A stretch of 64,000 nt of DNA from Neoarius graeffei. Lineage: Eukaryota; Chordata; Actinopteri; Siluriformes; Ariidae. A program made the translations under genes and the position numbers. Position 1 is the stretch's first letter; every line of letters starts with the position of its first letter. Of this stretch, positions 49,601 to 60,707 are shown one piece after another. The stretch lies in NCBI RefSeq assembly GCF_027579695.1, contig NC_083577.1, forward strand, positions 38,057,198-38,121,197, read 5' to 3'. The notes beneath the pieces were generated by a model. It was not told where the DNA came from and ran no database searches. It saw nothing but the letters and a program-made list of their open reading frames with translations.

Positions 49601-51798
49601 TACAATACTTAGGAACACTGCATTCTTTCTTCACATATGGTGCATACAATCAGGCTCGCTTCACTCAACTCCAAGTCAGAATTTTGCTAGAAAATCAGTC
49701 ATTGTGCGCATCATAAAATGAACTTTCAAAAATTATTTAAAACAGCTTACCTGTCAGGTCAACATGTGGCTGAGGTTCAGTGGCAGAGTCCATTTCAGTA
49801 AAGAGTTCTTGGAAATACTCGCTCACAGCTGCCAACACTGCCTTGTGAGCAACAAACGAGTGGCCACTACCAGTTTTCAGTGTGATGTCACAGAACAGCC
49901 CAGCCTCTCTTTGGCTATTCAGCTTGCTCAGAACTTCATGACTATGTGATTTCACCATCTTAGACATGTTCCCCACTTTTGAGCACTAAAAGCACAGAAA
50001 AGGGCAAGGCAGATGAATATCAAAAACGTTATCAAAAACAATATCTTTTGAGCGCGCATGATTTTACCTCTGCTTTTTCAGCCTGCCTTAGTTGACATTC
50101 TTTGCAGCCCAGAACAAAGTCTCTGACTTGAAAGTACATTCCTGAAAAGGACACACATGGTGGATTAACAAACAAATCACAAAACATGGCAGCACATATC
50201 TGAATAGGTCTTTTCCAAACGAGGGGGAAAAAAAAAGTTTGACAGTTTTTCCATGAAGGAATTAAACAAATGTTTGATACGTCAGCCATACTGCAACTTC
50301 ATTTAAACAGTGGAGCAGTTTAAAGTTGTTGCCCATGTTTAATACATCGTTTCGTTTTTCTCATTCACATCATATAATAATACTTTTTCAAATTATATGG
50401 AACAATTATTAAACCTTTTCACATCAAAAGTCTAACAACTGTCCGTAAGCTACTGCAAGCCCCATCAGTTGTAAGATGTAGCAACAAAGCTACGTGCAAA
50501 AATTTGCATCCCCTATGATTCCTGTGTGCCGGGGGGGGGGGGGGGGGGGGGGCATGTTCCCTTTATTACAATCTAACAAACGGGTTCCAGGCAGTTGTAA
50601 AGGCAAACTTTATTTGATTTTTTTAAAAACAGTTAATTACTATTATATTAAATAAATAGCCTCAATGAGGCTGTAGCTCATACCAGCCAAGACGCCCATA
50701 AAATCGTAAATATGACTGGTAGTGCCACCATCTTGACAACTTTTATGCACACCCACCTGGGGAACATTGTGAGTTTGATCAAAATCCAATCAATCCTGTA
50801 GGAGTAGCAGCAATTTTTGTAAATTGTAGACGAACGACAATGGATGGATGCCGGACGACACATGATCACATAAGCTTAACCGGCTTGGCCTGCGGCCGGA
50901 TGACCTAATCATCTTTACTTGAGCATTTCTGTTATTTGTGATAATGCATAAACATCCATCAAACCTGACTAAATGCGTCACTGGTAAAAATTCTATTTGT
51001 ATTTCTTGTTTTGTCCTAGGACCATGCCAAATTTTGCACATTGCTGCATTCAAAATTAAGCAGTGCTTCTATGAGATTGCAAAAGAGACGGATGTACAGA
51101 TTTTGCAGGAGCTGAAACAAATTATAAAAGTTACTGTAAGGAAGTAGAAACCCCATCACAGCTATTTATTCACAGTTGGGATAGGTGGAGGGGCGTTAAT
51201 CTTGTTTCTTCCCAAACAAATGTCATAGCCCAGGCTTTAAGGCGTGCGCATCTGCCGAGCAAGATAACTCAGACAGAAATCAGACTTTCACACGTCACCG
51301 ACACGAAAAACTCATAGATGCTGCTTTTCGGAAGATAAACACATCAGTCCAGAGACGCAAGGAGTGAAGATCTTTAAAAGCGCTCCTAATGTGGGTAATC
51401 TATGATGAAAGAAAGCACATTCCAAGATGGTCAAAACAATATTGGCAGTAAATAAGCTTTTAAACCAGGTCAATACCTTCCCACCAGTAGTGCTCTGCTA
51501 CTAGCCGGTACGTGTCCTCCAGGGTGTGATGAGGGCTCCCGGGCGTCCTCATGTGGAAAGCCTGGATGGACTGGAACTGCTTGTCTTCGGCCAACACCTC
51601 ACGGTACTGCACAAAACCCTTCTCCAACTTTTTACGGTACAGAAACCCGTCGATGGTCTCGAAGAAGGGCGACGAAGAGGCGGATGAGGAAGAAGACACG
51701 CCGCTGCTGAGGTCACCAGGGAACTGCTCCTGTCTCTCTCTGGGACACAAAGTGCCATCAGCGGCGTTGCGCGTGCCGTACGTGCACTCCCCGGCCAT
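46591..51798 (-). CDS. BTB/POZ C2H2 zinc-finger protein with integrase-type H2C2 domain (ZBTB11-like layout)
   Basis: Exons 51798-51477, 50141-50068, 49985-49751, 49566-47354, 47199-46990 and 46692-46591 join in frame: 3156 nt, 1051 residues. N-terminus: Ser-rich run, then an integrase zinc-binding H2C2 domain (residues ~45-125: FFETIDGFLYRKKL, H82, H90/91, YWWEGMYFQVRDF, C120, C123). BTB domain ~140-260 (AGLFCDITLKTGSGHSFVAH; FSEESLLALLEFSYTSTLTL). Linker ~265-985 is basic, Ser/Lys-rich, with NLS-like RKRK runs and several SUMO-type motifs (VKQE, IKVE, IKEE, IKRE, VKKE, VKRE). C2H2 finger 1 (C989, C992, H1005, H1009), finger 2 (C1017, C1020, H1033, H1037), then half a finger (C1044, C1047) and TAA. 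Predicted nuclear DNA-binding regulator. ATG context GCGGAAATGG is good. Human ZBTB11 shares H2C2 plus BTB but has many more fingers, so orthology is not claimed. Confidence 0.88.
46990..47199 (-). CDS. BTB gene exon 5 (first C2H2 finger)
   Basis: Acceptor TTCAAAG, donor CCT|GTAAGT. It reads NVNKLYPVSSRRTVLLESIR onward, finger CLQCRASYRDCDGLIMHRIR H and the first Cys of finger 2 (HWPCP). Confidence 0.87.
47354..49566 (-). CDS. BTB gene exon 4 (BTB second half and long linker)
   Basis: Acceptor CATTTAG, donor AAG|GTAAAG at 47353. 2213 nt. It starts FSEESLLALLEFSYTSTLTL and ends KREPPKTK. The linker is poorly ordered, Ser/Arg/Lys-rich. No stop interrupts 737 codons, strong evidence for constraint. 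Confidence 0.9.
49751..49985 (-). CDS. BTB gene exon 3 (BTB domain, first half)
   Basis: Acceptor CTTTTAG, donor ACAG|GTAAGC. It reads CSKVGNMSKMVKSHSHEVLS, then NSQREAGLFCDITLKTGSGH and FVAHKAVLAAVSEYFQELFT. The in-frame codons before MSKM show this is an internal exon, not a gene start. Confidence 0.88.
50068..50141 (-). CDS. BTB gene exon 2 (end of H2C2 domain)
   Basis: Acceptor CTTTTCAG before 50141, donor GAG|GTAAAA. It reads MYFQVRDFVLGCKECQLRQA EKAE and supplies both zinc-binding cysteines. Confidence 0.88.
50528..50552. repeat. Poly-G tract
   Basis: CCGGGG followed by a run of about 22 G, inside intron 1 of the BTB gene. The rest of intron 1 (50142-51476) shows no second gene. Confidence 0.85.
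51477..51798 (-). CDS. BTB gene exon 1 (start to H2C2 domain)
   Basis: ATG at 51798-51796; donor GAAG|GTATTG at 51476. Holds residues 1-108 with SSGVSSSSSASSSPFFETID and HTLEDTYRLVAEHYWWEG. Confidence 0.87.
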
Positions 51799-52600
51799 TT
51801 CCGCCGGCTTCCTGCTTCAAGTCCTGCTTTTCTTTTTTTTTTTTTTCTAAACCAAACTCGTGCTATACTCGTTTATACAGTCTGTAGACATGCATGCAAG
51901 CAAGACGACATGGGTATGGATCAACAACTGACCTGACCAGCCCCTAGAGATTTAGGGATGCTCCAGACGAAAAGATCACTTCATAAACTTTTCATTGTGT
52001 GTGAAATAAAATCCCCAAAAAAACTAGTGCAGCAATTCCAGCATCAGCTCACAGCTGTGAATCAAAATATAAGGAGGAATAGTTTGGTATCAGGCTTAAT
52101 CCACAGGCTGACAGCAGGAGCAGGGTGCAAAAGGGAAATCCATCCTGTGTGTGTGTGTGTGTTATGATGAGCAACACGAACCCATCATGGTACTTACTGG
52201 AGGAGTCCAAACATCACCACCACACTGGCCTGATTAAAGTTTCACAACAACTTTATGCGCGTCTCTGACACTCTGCAACATTAAAACCACAACTCAGTGT
52301 GTGAATGTGAACATCTGAAATCGACTATTAAATAAAATAAAAAGTTTCCCAGGAGCACTCGAGTGAGCCCTGGATTTCTTGCACTTAAAATAATAGATAT
52401 TTCAAGTATGCTTTAAAGAAAATAAATAAATAAAAATAAAACAGGACTTGATGGATCTCTGTCAGCTCCAGTTACAAATTCATACCCCAACACACACCTA
52501 TATATAATATATATAATATATATATACACACACACATATACACACAGCCAGTTAGCACAACACAGCACAAACAGAGCCTCTCTCTTCCCGTCTGGTGCTA
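51799..52600 (-). other. BTB gene 5' leader region
   Basis: Between the start codon and the GC-rich promoter candidate. It has a T-run at 51832-51846, a GT microsatellite at 52146-52162, and TA/CA repeats at 52500-52545. A non-coding first exon with an intron is likely but its borders cannot be fixed. Confidence 0.4.
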
Positions 52601-52960
52601 ACTTGTGGTTTCTTTAACTCTGTAGCAACACGCTGCGGCTCTCCGTCGCCCAGCATCGGGAGTCCAACGACCTCCGAGTCCTCAAACGAACCGGGACAGG
52701 GAAGACTTTTAAAAGTGACGGAAACCTAAAACGCGGTCCCTCTTGCCTAACGCGTCCCCTGTGAGCGTTCCAGCCGCATAAAGTCCAAGCACACAATCAA
52801 ATAACACAATTTTTAAAAACTCGTCACCTTCTGCTGGTTACGGTTTGTCAACCAAACTTCTCCTCGACGCCCAACAACTCGCCCCGCCCCCAACCGAAGC
52901 CTATTAGTAGACTCTTTAAAGAGCCGCTAATACGCGCGCTCTCATTGGTCTACCCGGCTG
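52600..52960 (-). promoter_or_regulatory. Candidate CpG/GC-box promoter of the BTB gene
   Basis: The only clearly CpG-rich stretch near the gene. GCCCCGCCCC Sp1-type box at 52881-52890, and ATTGG at 52944-52948, which reads as CCAAT on one strand. Many CG dinucleotides (CTCCGTCGCC, AACGCGTCCC, ACGCGCGCTC). Typical of a housekeeping promoter. Confidence 0.5.
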
Positions 52961-54050
52961 TCAATCAACCGTTTTACATTTTTTTTTCTTGATCAAGATA
53001 GGTTGTTGACGTCAGCGCTGCCTCACCGAGTGAACCTGGTTAAGTTTATCATTATGGAAATTAAAGAGAAGGGGAAGAAACCTGTCTCGTTTTGTTTACT
53101 ATGTTTTCAGCTTTACTTCGATTCTGTATTTCGTAGTAAATCTAATTTACATCACATAACTGTAGTCACCAAGGCCTTCTCTGTAATGTACCCACGATAG
53201 ACAAAGCTTCTTTGGTATTATTAATTAATTTAGCATCTTTCATCTAGTCTTCTCTCAACCCCAGCCATCACACCAGGCTGAAAAATCAAGCACTGTGTCG
53301 ACTGACTGTAATTTTGGATTAGAAAAAATAAAAAAAAAGATTTTTTTTTTTTAAGGCTGTCTAATCTTCTTATCAGTCAGTCCAAACTAACTGAAATATT
53401 ACATCATCTATAATCAGGTGAACTGTAGCCTATCAAGAATTTCAGTTTAAACTGAAATGATTATTTATTTTTTAAAAAACAAGAAAAATATTAATTCTCC
53501 ATATTGAATACAATCTCCAGCCTGGAGAAATAAATGAAATCTGATTCTGCAGACCTGTAGTTAGGAGTCTTACATAAGCCTATGTGTAAAAACCTTATTA
53601 TTGACTTTGAACTCAGACACCACTGCACCTGCTTTATTTCATTAAAATTTCATAGCAATACATTCTTTCATATTTTTTCAGCCAAGAAATGGTTACATAT
53701 TGTTTTAAAGACCCCAAACCACAATATGCAGCTACTCAAATGTGTAGAAAGAGCTGCATTACAGGATTATAAATCAGCTATTTGTTTCTTGTAGAGTTTA
53801 TCACAATGACTGTATTTTTATTTTTTTAATGCAAAAAGGTTTAAAAGGAAATTCAACACCTTTGTTAATCATCTAAAATTGGACTCAATCAAAAGCTGAA
53901 TTCCTGAACACTTAGGGTTAAGAACAAAAGAGGGAAACCAGTTCACACTGTCTTTGCATACAGACTTTTCTAATGCTAATCCTTTTTGAACAAGCATGTA
54001 GTTTTTGTCTTTGGTTCGACAGAACTTTGAGTATTGTTTTTAAAGGTAGC
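52961..54050. other. No gene recognised
   Basis: AT-rich. Short open frames only. No repeat family recognised. Confidence 0.5.
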
Positions 54051-54051
54051 C

Positions 54052-54052
<1 letters not shown>

Positions 54053-54127
<75 letters not shown>
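54053..54127. repeat. AT microsatellite, left flank of a Tc1
   Basis: TATATA array directly abutting the Tc1 terminus. A matching array follows the element at 56470-56541. Confidence 0.92.
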
Positions 54128-54130
<3 letters not shown>

Positions 54131-54347
54131 TGGTGCTTGAAAGTTTGTGAACCCTTTAGAATTTTCTATATTTCTGCATAAATATGACCTAAAACATCAT
54201 CAGATTTTCACACAAGTCCTAAAAGTAGATAAAGAGAACCCAGTTAAACAAATGAGACAAAAATATGACACTTGGTCATTTATTTATTGAGGAAAATTAT
54301 CCAATATTATATATCTGTGAGTGGCAAAAGTATGTGAACCTTTGCTT

Positions 54348-55357
54348 TCAGTATCTGGTGTGACCCCCTTGTGCAGCAATAACTGCAACTAAACATTTCC
54401 GGTAACTGTTGATCAGTCCTGCACACCGGGTTGGAGGAATTTTAGCCCATTCCTCCATACAGAACAGCTTCAACTCTGGGATGTTGGTGGGTTTCCTCAC
54501 ATGAACTGCTTGCTTCAGGTCCTTCCACAACATTTTGATTGGATTAAGGTCAGGACTTTGACTTGGCCATTCCAAAACATTAACTTTATTCTTCTTTAAC
54601 CATTCTTTGGTAGAACGACTTGTGTGCTTAGGGTCGTTGTCTTACTGCATGACCCACCTTCTCTTGAGATTCAGTTCATGGACAGATGTCCTGACATTTT
54701 CCTTTAGAATTTGCTGGTATAATTCAGAATTCATTGTTCCATCAATGATGGCAAGCTGTCCTGGCCCAGATGCAGCAAAACAGGCCCAAACCATGATACT
54801 ACCACCACCATGTTTCACAGATAGGATAAGGTTGTTATGCTGGAATGCAGTGTTTTCCTTTCTCCAAACATAACGCTTCTCATTTAAACCAAAAAGTTCT
54901 ATTTTGGTCTCATCCATCCACAAAACATTTTTCCAATAGCCTTCTGGCTTGTACACGTGATCTTTAGCAAACTGCAGACAAGCAGCAATGTTCTTTTTGG
55001 AGAGCAGTGGCTTTCTCCTTGCAACCCTGCCATGCACACCATTGTTGTTCAGTGTTCTCCTGATGGTGGACTCATGAACATTAACATTAGCCAATGTGAG
55101 AGAGGCCTTCAGTTGCTTAGAAGTTACCCTGGGGTCCTTTGTGACCTCACCAACTATTACACGCCTTGCTCTTGGAGTGATCTTTGTTGGTTGAGCACTC
55201 CTGGGGAGGGTAACAATGGTCTTTGATTTCCTCCATTTGTACACAGTCTGTCTGACTGTGGATTGGTGGAGTCCAAACTCTTTAGAGATGGTTTTGTAAC
55301 CTTTTCCAGCCTGATGAGCATCAACAACACTTTTTCTGAGGTCCTCAGAAATCTCCT
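54348..55357 (-). pseudogene. Tc1 transposase with nonsense codon and lost catalytic Glu
   Basis: N-terminal EISEDLRKSVVDAHQAGKGY and VRQTVYKWRKSKTIVTLPRS, then DPRVTSKQLKASLTLANVNV, VLWMDETKIELFG (first Asp), VMQ then TAA at 54644-54642, DNDPKHTS (second Asp), WPSQSPDLNPIKMLWKDLK and AAQGGHTRY to TGA at 54348. The family's NPIE motif reads NPIK, so the third acidic residue is gone. The MITE cuts the frame at its N-terminal end. Dead copy. Confidence 0.88.
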
Positions 55358-55359
55358 TA

Positions 55360-56076
55360 CACTGTAAAAAATGTCCGTAGAATTAACAGTGAATTTATGT
55401 AAAATCATGACATAAAAAAACTGTAAATACAAAAACAATGAAGCAGTGTGTAATTTACATCAATATACTGTAAAACTCCTCACCAAATACCACTGTTAAT
55501 TTAACAGTAAGAATATGTTGAATTGATCATATTTTTTTGTAGAATTTACAAATTGTTGTAGTTTAAACACAGACAAACTGTAATACTAAAACAGAATGTG
55601 ATAGTTAAAATTACATCATTGCCCTGTTAAAAAAAAATAAAAACATGCCCACCGTTGTGGCTCAGTCGAGTAAGGCGTCATACCATGAATCCGGGGACCC
55701 GGGTTCGATTCTGACCTGAGGTCATTTCCAGATCCCTCCCTGTCTCTTTCTCCAGCTCATTTCCTGTCTCTGCACTGTCCTATCCAATAAAGGTAAAAAA
55801 ATTCTAAAAAAATATATATATCTGTCTAGTAGATCATTGCTTGTAACCATCATTGTTTATTGTACAATGAATATCCGTAAAATTAACAGTTATGTATTGA
55901 TTATTGTACATTGAATACCTGTAAAATTGAACATTTTCAAACTGTTGTTTTTACAAGTGTTGATATACCTTACCGTAAAGCCATATACACTGTCACTGTA
56001 TTTTTTACGGTGAAAAAATGGCAACCACAGCTGCCAGTTTTTCACTGTAAATTTGACAAGATTTTTTTTTACAGTG
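55360..56076. mobile_element. MITE nested in the Tc1, TA duplication
   Basis: CACTGTAAAAAATGTCC at 55360 and TTTTTTACAGTG ending 56076, flanked by TA (55358-55359, 56077-56078). The interior has many AATTAACAGT / TGTAAAATT motifs and a nested tRNA-like SINE. Confidence 0.85.
55649..55800 (+). mobile_element. Second tRNA-derived SINE family, nested in the MITE
   Basis: CCGTTGTGGCTCAGTCGAGT (box A type) and GGTTCGATTCTGACC (box B), then CCCTGTCTCTTTCTCC and AATAAAGGTAAAAA. Unlike the GGCGGCACGG family. A head of tRNA type but with extra sequence, so not a tRNA gene. Confidence 0.75.
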
Positions 56077-56463
56077 TAGTTTGTGCCATGATACACTTCC
56101 ACAAACATGTGTTGTGAAGCTCAGACTTTGATAGATCCCTGTTATTTAAATAAAACAGGGTGGCCGCTCACACCTGATTGTCATCCCATTGATTGAAAAC
56201 ACCTGACTCTAATTTCACCTTCAAATTAACTGCTAATCAAATTAACTGCTAAAAGGTTCACATACTTTTGCCACTCACAGATATGTAATATTGGATCATT
56301 TTCCTCAGTAAATAAATGACCAAGTGTAATATTTTTGTCTCATTTGTTTAACTGGGTTCTCTATCTACTTTTAGGACTTGTGTGAAAATCTGATGATGTT
56401 TTAGGTCATATTTATGCAGAAATATCAAAAATTCTAAAGGGTTCACAAACTTTCAAGCACCAC

Positions 56464-56469
<6 letters not shown>

Positions 56470-56541
<72 letters not shown>
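56470..56541. repeat. AT microsatellite, right flank of the Tc1
   Basis: TATATA array followed by a T-run. It is the other half of the array at 54053-54127. Confidence 0.92.
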
Positions 56542-56548
<7 letters not shown>

Positions 56549-56751
56549 TTTTTAATTCTGTTGAAAAGTCACATCATTCCCAGAATTCTGTATTCTCAGT
56601 GTGTTGCTAAAACTTGATGTGATGCGAAAATAGTGCAGCAATAACTAGTATTGAAAGTTTATTAGATGCAGAACTGTTGTTATTCTGTATACAAAATTAA
56701 TTAAAATCCACAAGTACTTAGTTAGAAAATAGGGTATGCTTCCTTTTTTGT

Positions 56752-57111
56752 CTCATCTAATCTCATCATCTCTAGCCACTTTATCCTGTTCTACAGGGTC
56801 ACAGGCAAGCTGGAGCCTATCCCAACTGACTACGGGCAAAAGGCGGGGTACACCCTGGACAAGTCACCAGGTCATCACAGGGCTGACACAGACAACCATT
56901 CACACTCACGGTCAATTTAGAGTCACCAGTTAACCTAACCTGCATGTCTTTGGACTGTGGGGGAAACCGGAGCACTCGGAGGAAACCCACGCGGACACAG
57001 GGAGAACATGTAAACTCCGCACAGGAAGTCCCTCGTCGGCCACGGGGCTCGAACCCGGACCTTCTTGCTGTGAGGCGACAGCGCTAACCACTACACCACC
57101 GTGCTGTCCCT
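56752..57111 (-). mobile_element. tRNA-derived SINE
   Basis: Main family, flanked by TTCCTTTTTTGT (56740-56751, 57112-57123). Confidence 0.9.
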
Positions 57112-57123
57112 TTCCTTTTTTGT

Positions 57124-57570
57124 ACCATACCTATTTTTCCTTTTTCAGTAGGCCTAAAAGGATGGATTCAAGTAAGCTTTTGCTAAATGAGAAAGGCTAC
57201 AAATGAAGGTCACATTGATTTCTTATTGAGGACTGAGTATTTTTTTAAATAATAGAGAGGAACAAGTCATTAAGAGGAGTGATCAGATGGCCCTGTTCGG
57301 CAGAATAAAGACAGGTGTGTGGAGCACTATAGAGATTAATAGGCCTACTACATGATTGTAATCCATTTAACCTACAATAATCATCTGCTAAGGCAGTGGT
57401 AAGTTGTGAGTTCAAATCCCAAAACTGCCAGAGAACCATCTTTGTGTTGCTGTTGAGACATCTCGACTGCTCATCTATATCCTTAAATTATGTTCTGCCT
57501 CTGTATTTTAGATAAATATGCAAACCAAATTATTGACATAAACAACAACAACAATAAAAAAAAAAAAAAT
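57124..57570. other. No gene recognised
   Basis: AT-rich spacer without a long frame, leading into an AAT microsatellite at 57571-57614. Confidence 0.5.
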
Positions 57571-57571
57571 A

Positions 57572-57614
<43 letters not shown>
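57571..57614. repeat. AAT microsatellite
   Basis: AATAATAAT array ending at the left terminus of a Tc1 element. Confidence 0.9.
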
Positions 57615-57616
<2 letters not shown>

Positions 57617-57689
57617 CAAACCACATTTCCAGAAAAGTTGGGACATTTTCCAAAATGAAAAAAAAAAAAAATCTGTGAGTTGTTAATTC

Positions 57690-57935
57690 AGTGGTGCAGT
57701 AGTTAGCACTGTCAACTCACAGCAAGAAGGTTCTGAGTTTGAGCCCAGTGGCTGGAGGGGGTCTTTCTGTTTTTGCATGTTCTCCCTGTGTCTGGGTTTC
57801 CTCCAGGTGCTCTGGTTTTCTCCACCGTCCAAAGACATGCAATTAGGCTACTTTAAATTGTCCATAGGTGTGAATGTGTGTGTGAATGATTGTTTCCTAA
57901 GCCCAGAAATGTGAGGGTTATGTCAGGAAGGGTAT
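57690..57935 (+). mobile_element. Diverged SINE copy
   Basis: GTGGTGCAGTAGTTAGCACT, CACAGCAAGAAGGTTCTGAG and GTTTTCTCCACCGTCCAAAG are recognisable. Truncated at its 3' end. Confidence 0.7.
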
Positions 57936-58038
57936 CCAGCATAAAACTACCGTATGCTCCAATTTATATGGCAAGTAGATCAATAGGGTCCACATGGTAG
58001 CGACCCCATACATGTAAGTGGGACAAGCTGGAAAAAGT

Positions 58039-58409
58039 CTCATCTCATCTCATTATCTCTAGCCGCTTTATCCTGTTCTACAGGGTCGCAGGCAAGCTGG
58101 AGCCTATCCCAGCTGACTACGGACGAAAGGCGGGGTACACCCTGGACAAGTCGCCAGGTCATCACAGGGCTGACACAGAGACACAGACAACCATTCACAC
58201 TCACACCTACGGTCAATTTAGAGTCACCAGTTAACCTAACCTGCATGTCTTTGGACTGTGGGGGAAACCGGAGCACCCGGAGGAAACCCACACGGATATG
58301 GGGAGAACATGCAAACTCCGCACAGAAAGGCCCTCGCCGGCCACGGGGCTCGAACCCAGACCTTCTTGCTGTGAGGCGACAGCGCTAACCACTACACCAC
58401 CGTGCCGCC
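58039..58409 (-). mobile_element. tRNA-derived SINE, full length
   Basis: Main family, flanked by GCTGGAAAAAGT (58027-58038, 58410-58421). Confidence 0.92.
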
Positions 58410-59106
58410 GCTGGAAAAAGTGAGTTAAATCACGTGAACCTTTATTTAACTGACAAAAGTACAAAGAAAATATTTTCAATAGTTTTACTGACCAGCTTGA
58501 TTGTATTTTGTAAATATAAACAAAGTTAGAATTTGATGCCTGCAACACACTCAAAAAAAGTTGGAACAGAGGCATTATTACATTATTACAAAGGTGTTAC
58601 ACCACCTTTCTTTTCAAGAACACTTTTTAATCGTATGGAATCTGATGGTACTAATTGTTGCAGTTTTGCAATTGGAATTTTTTTTTCATTCTAGCTTGAT
58701 ACAAGACTTCACCTGCTCAACAGTCCATGGTCTCCATTGTCTGATTCTCCTCTACATGATGTGCAATACATTCTCGATAGGAGACAGATATGGACTAGCA
58801 GCAGGCCAGTCAAGCACACTCACTGTATCTATGAAACCATGCTGTTGTAGCCCGTGCAGAATGAGGCCTGGCATTGTCCTGCTGAAATAAGCATGGACTT
58901 CCCAGGAAGAGATGTTGCCTTGATGGCAACATGTGTCTCTCTAAAATCTCAATATACACCTCCATGTCAATGGTACCTGTACCTTCATACACATGCAACT
59001 CACCCATGCTGTGAACACTGATGCATCCCCATCCCATCACAGATGCTGGCTTTTGCACCTTTCTCCGATAACAAACTGGATGGCCATGTTCACCTTTGGC
59101 ACAGAC

Positions 59107-60707
59107 AACCCTGATTCCAAAAAAGTTGGGACAAAGTACAAATTGTAAATAAAAATGGAATGCAATGATGTGGAAGTTTCAAAATTCCATATTTTATTCA
59201 GAATAGAACATAGATGACATATCAAATGTTTAAATTGAGAAAATGTATCATTTAAAGAGAAAAATTAGGTGATTTTAAATTTCATGACAACAACACATCT
59301 CAAAAAAGTTGGGACAAGGCCATGTTTACCACTGTGAGACATCCCCTTTTCTCTTTACAACAGTCTGTAAAGGTCTGGGGACTGAGGAGACAAGTTGCTC
59401 AAGTTTAGGGATAGGAATGTTAACCCATTCTTGTCTAATGTAGGATTCTAGTTGCTCAACTGTTTTAGGTCTTTTTTGTCGTATCTTCCGTTTTATGATC
59501 CACCAAATGTTTTCTATGGGTGAAAGATCTGGACTGCAGGCTGGCCAGTTCAGTACCCGGACCCTTCTTCTACGCAGCCATGATGCTGTAATTGATGCAG
59601 TATGTGGTTTGGCATTGTCATGTTGGAAAATGCAAGGTCTTCCCTGAAAGAGACGTCATCTGGATGGGAGTATATGTTGCTCTAGAACCTGGATATACCT
59701 TTCAGCATTGATGGTGTCTTTCCAGATGTGTAAGCTGCCCATGCCACACACACTAATGCAACCCCATACCATCAGAGATGCAGGCTTCTGAACTGAGCGC
59801 CGATAACAACTTGGGTTGTCCTTCTCCTCTTTAGTCCGAATGACACGGCGTCCCTGATTTCCATAAAGAACTTCAAATTTTGATTCGTCTGACCACAGAA
59901 CAGTTTTCCACTTTGCCACAGTCCATTTTAAATGAGCCTTGGCCCAGAGAAGACATCTGTGCTTCTGGATCATGTTTAGATACGGCTTCTTCTTTGAACT
60001 ATAGAGTTTTAGCTGGCAACAGCGGATGGCACGGTGAATTGTGTTCACAGGTAATGTTCTCTGGAAATATTCCTGAGCCCATTTTGTGATTTCCAATACA
60101 GAAGCATGCCTGTATGTGATGCAGTGCCGTCTAAGGGCCCGAAGATCACGGGCACCCAGTATGGTTTTCCGGCCTTGACCCTTACACACAGAGATTCTTC
60201 CAGATTCTCTGAATCTTTTGATGATATTATGCACTGTAGATGATGATATGTTCAAACTCTTTGCAATTTTACGCTGTCGAACTCCTTTCTGATATTGCTC
60301 CACTATTTGTCGGCGCAGAATTAGGGGGATTGGTGATCCTCTTCCCATCTTTACTTCTGAGAGCCGCTGCCAGTCCAAGATGCTCTTTTTATACCCAGTC
60401 ATATTAATGACCTATTACCAACTGACCTAATGAGTTGCAATTTGGTCCTCCAGCTGTTCCTTTTTTGTACCTTTAACTTTTCCAGCCTCTTATTGCCCCA
60501 TCCCAACTTTTTGGAGATGTGTTGCTGTCATGAAATTTCAAATGAGTCAATATTTGGCATGAAATTTCAAAATGTCTCACTTTCGACATTTGATATGTTG
60601 TCTATTTTCAGTTGTGAATACAATATCAGTTTTTGAGATTTGTAAATTATTGCATTCTGTTTTTATTTACAATTTGTACTTTGTCCCAACTTTTTTGGAA
60701 TCGGGGT
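59107..60707 (-). mobile_element. Tc1 element, copy 2 of a two-copy subfamily
   Basis: ACCCTGATTCCAAAAAAGTT to AACTTTTTTGGAATCGGGGT, with about 60 bp of inverted outer repeat and a second inverted block near 59285 and 60490. Full-length relative of 35623-37213, inserted into the older Tc1 at 57619-61641. Confidence 0.9.
59326..60402 (-). pseudogene. Tc1 transposase with one premature stop
   Basis: [20 protein letters not shown] then [20 protein letters not shown] (MGRGSP is the likelier start), HTH region, [10 protein letters not shown] (first Asp), then TGA at 59658-59656 where copy 1 has Gln after LPSR. The frame resumes with the D-N and P-I-E motifs and ends DVSQW at 59326. N-terminal half intact, unlike copy 1. 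Confidence 0.88.

Larger units (their letters stand above)
54128..56465 (-). mobile_element. Tc1 element inserted in an AT microsatellite, carrying a nested MITE
   Basis: CAGTGGTGCTTGAAAGTTTG at 54128 and the inverted AACTTTCAAGCACCACTG ending 56465. TA precedes the left end. The inverted repeats are over 200 bp. Its transposase gene is interrupted by the 717-bp MITE 55360-56076. Confidence 0.92.

Noticed and set aside
50938..51147. Frame MIMHKHPSNLTKCVTGKNSI inside intron 1 of the BTB gene
   Set aside because: No recognised domain and no splice or start context; it lies in non-coding intron sequence.
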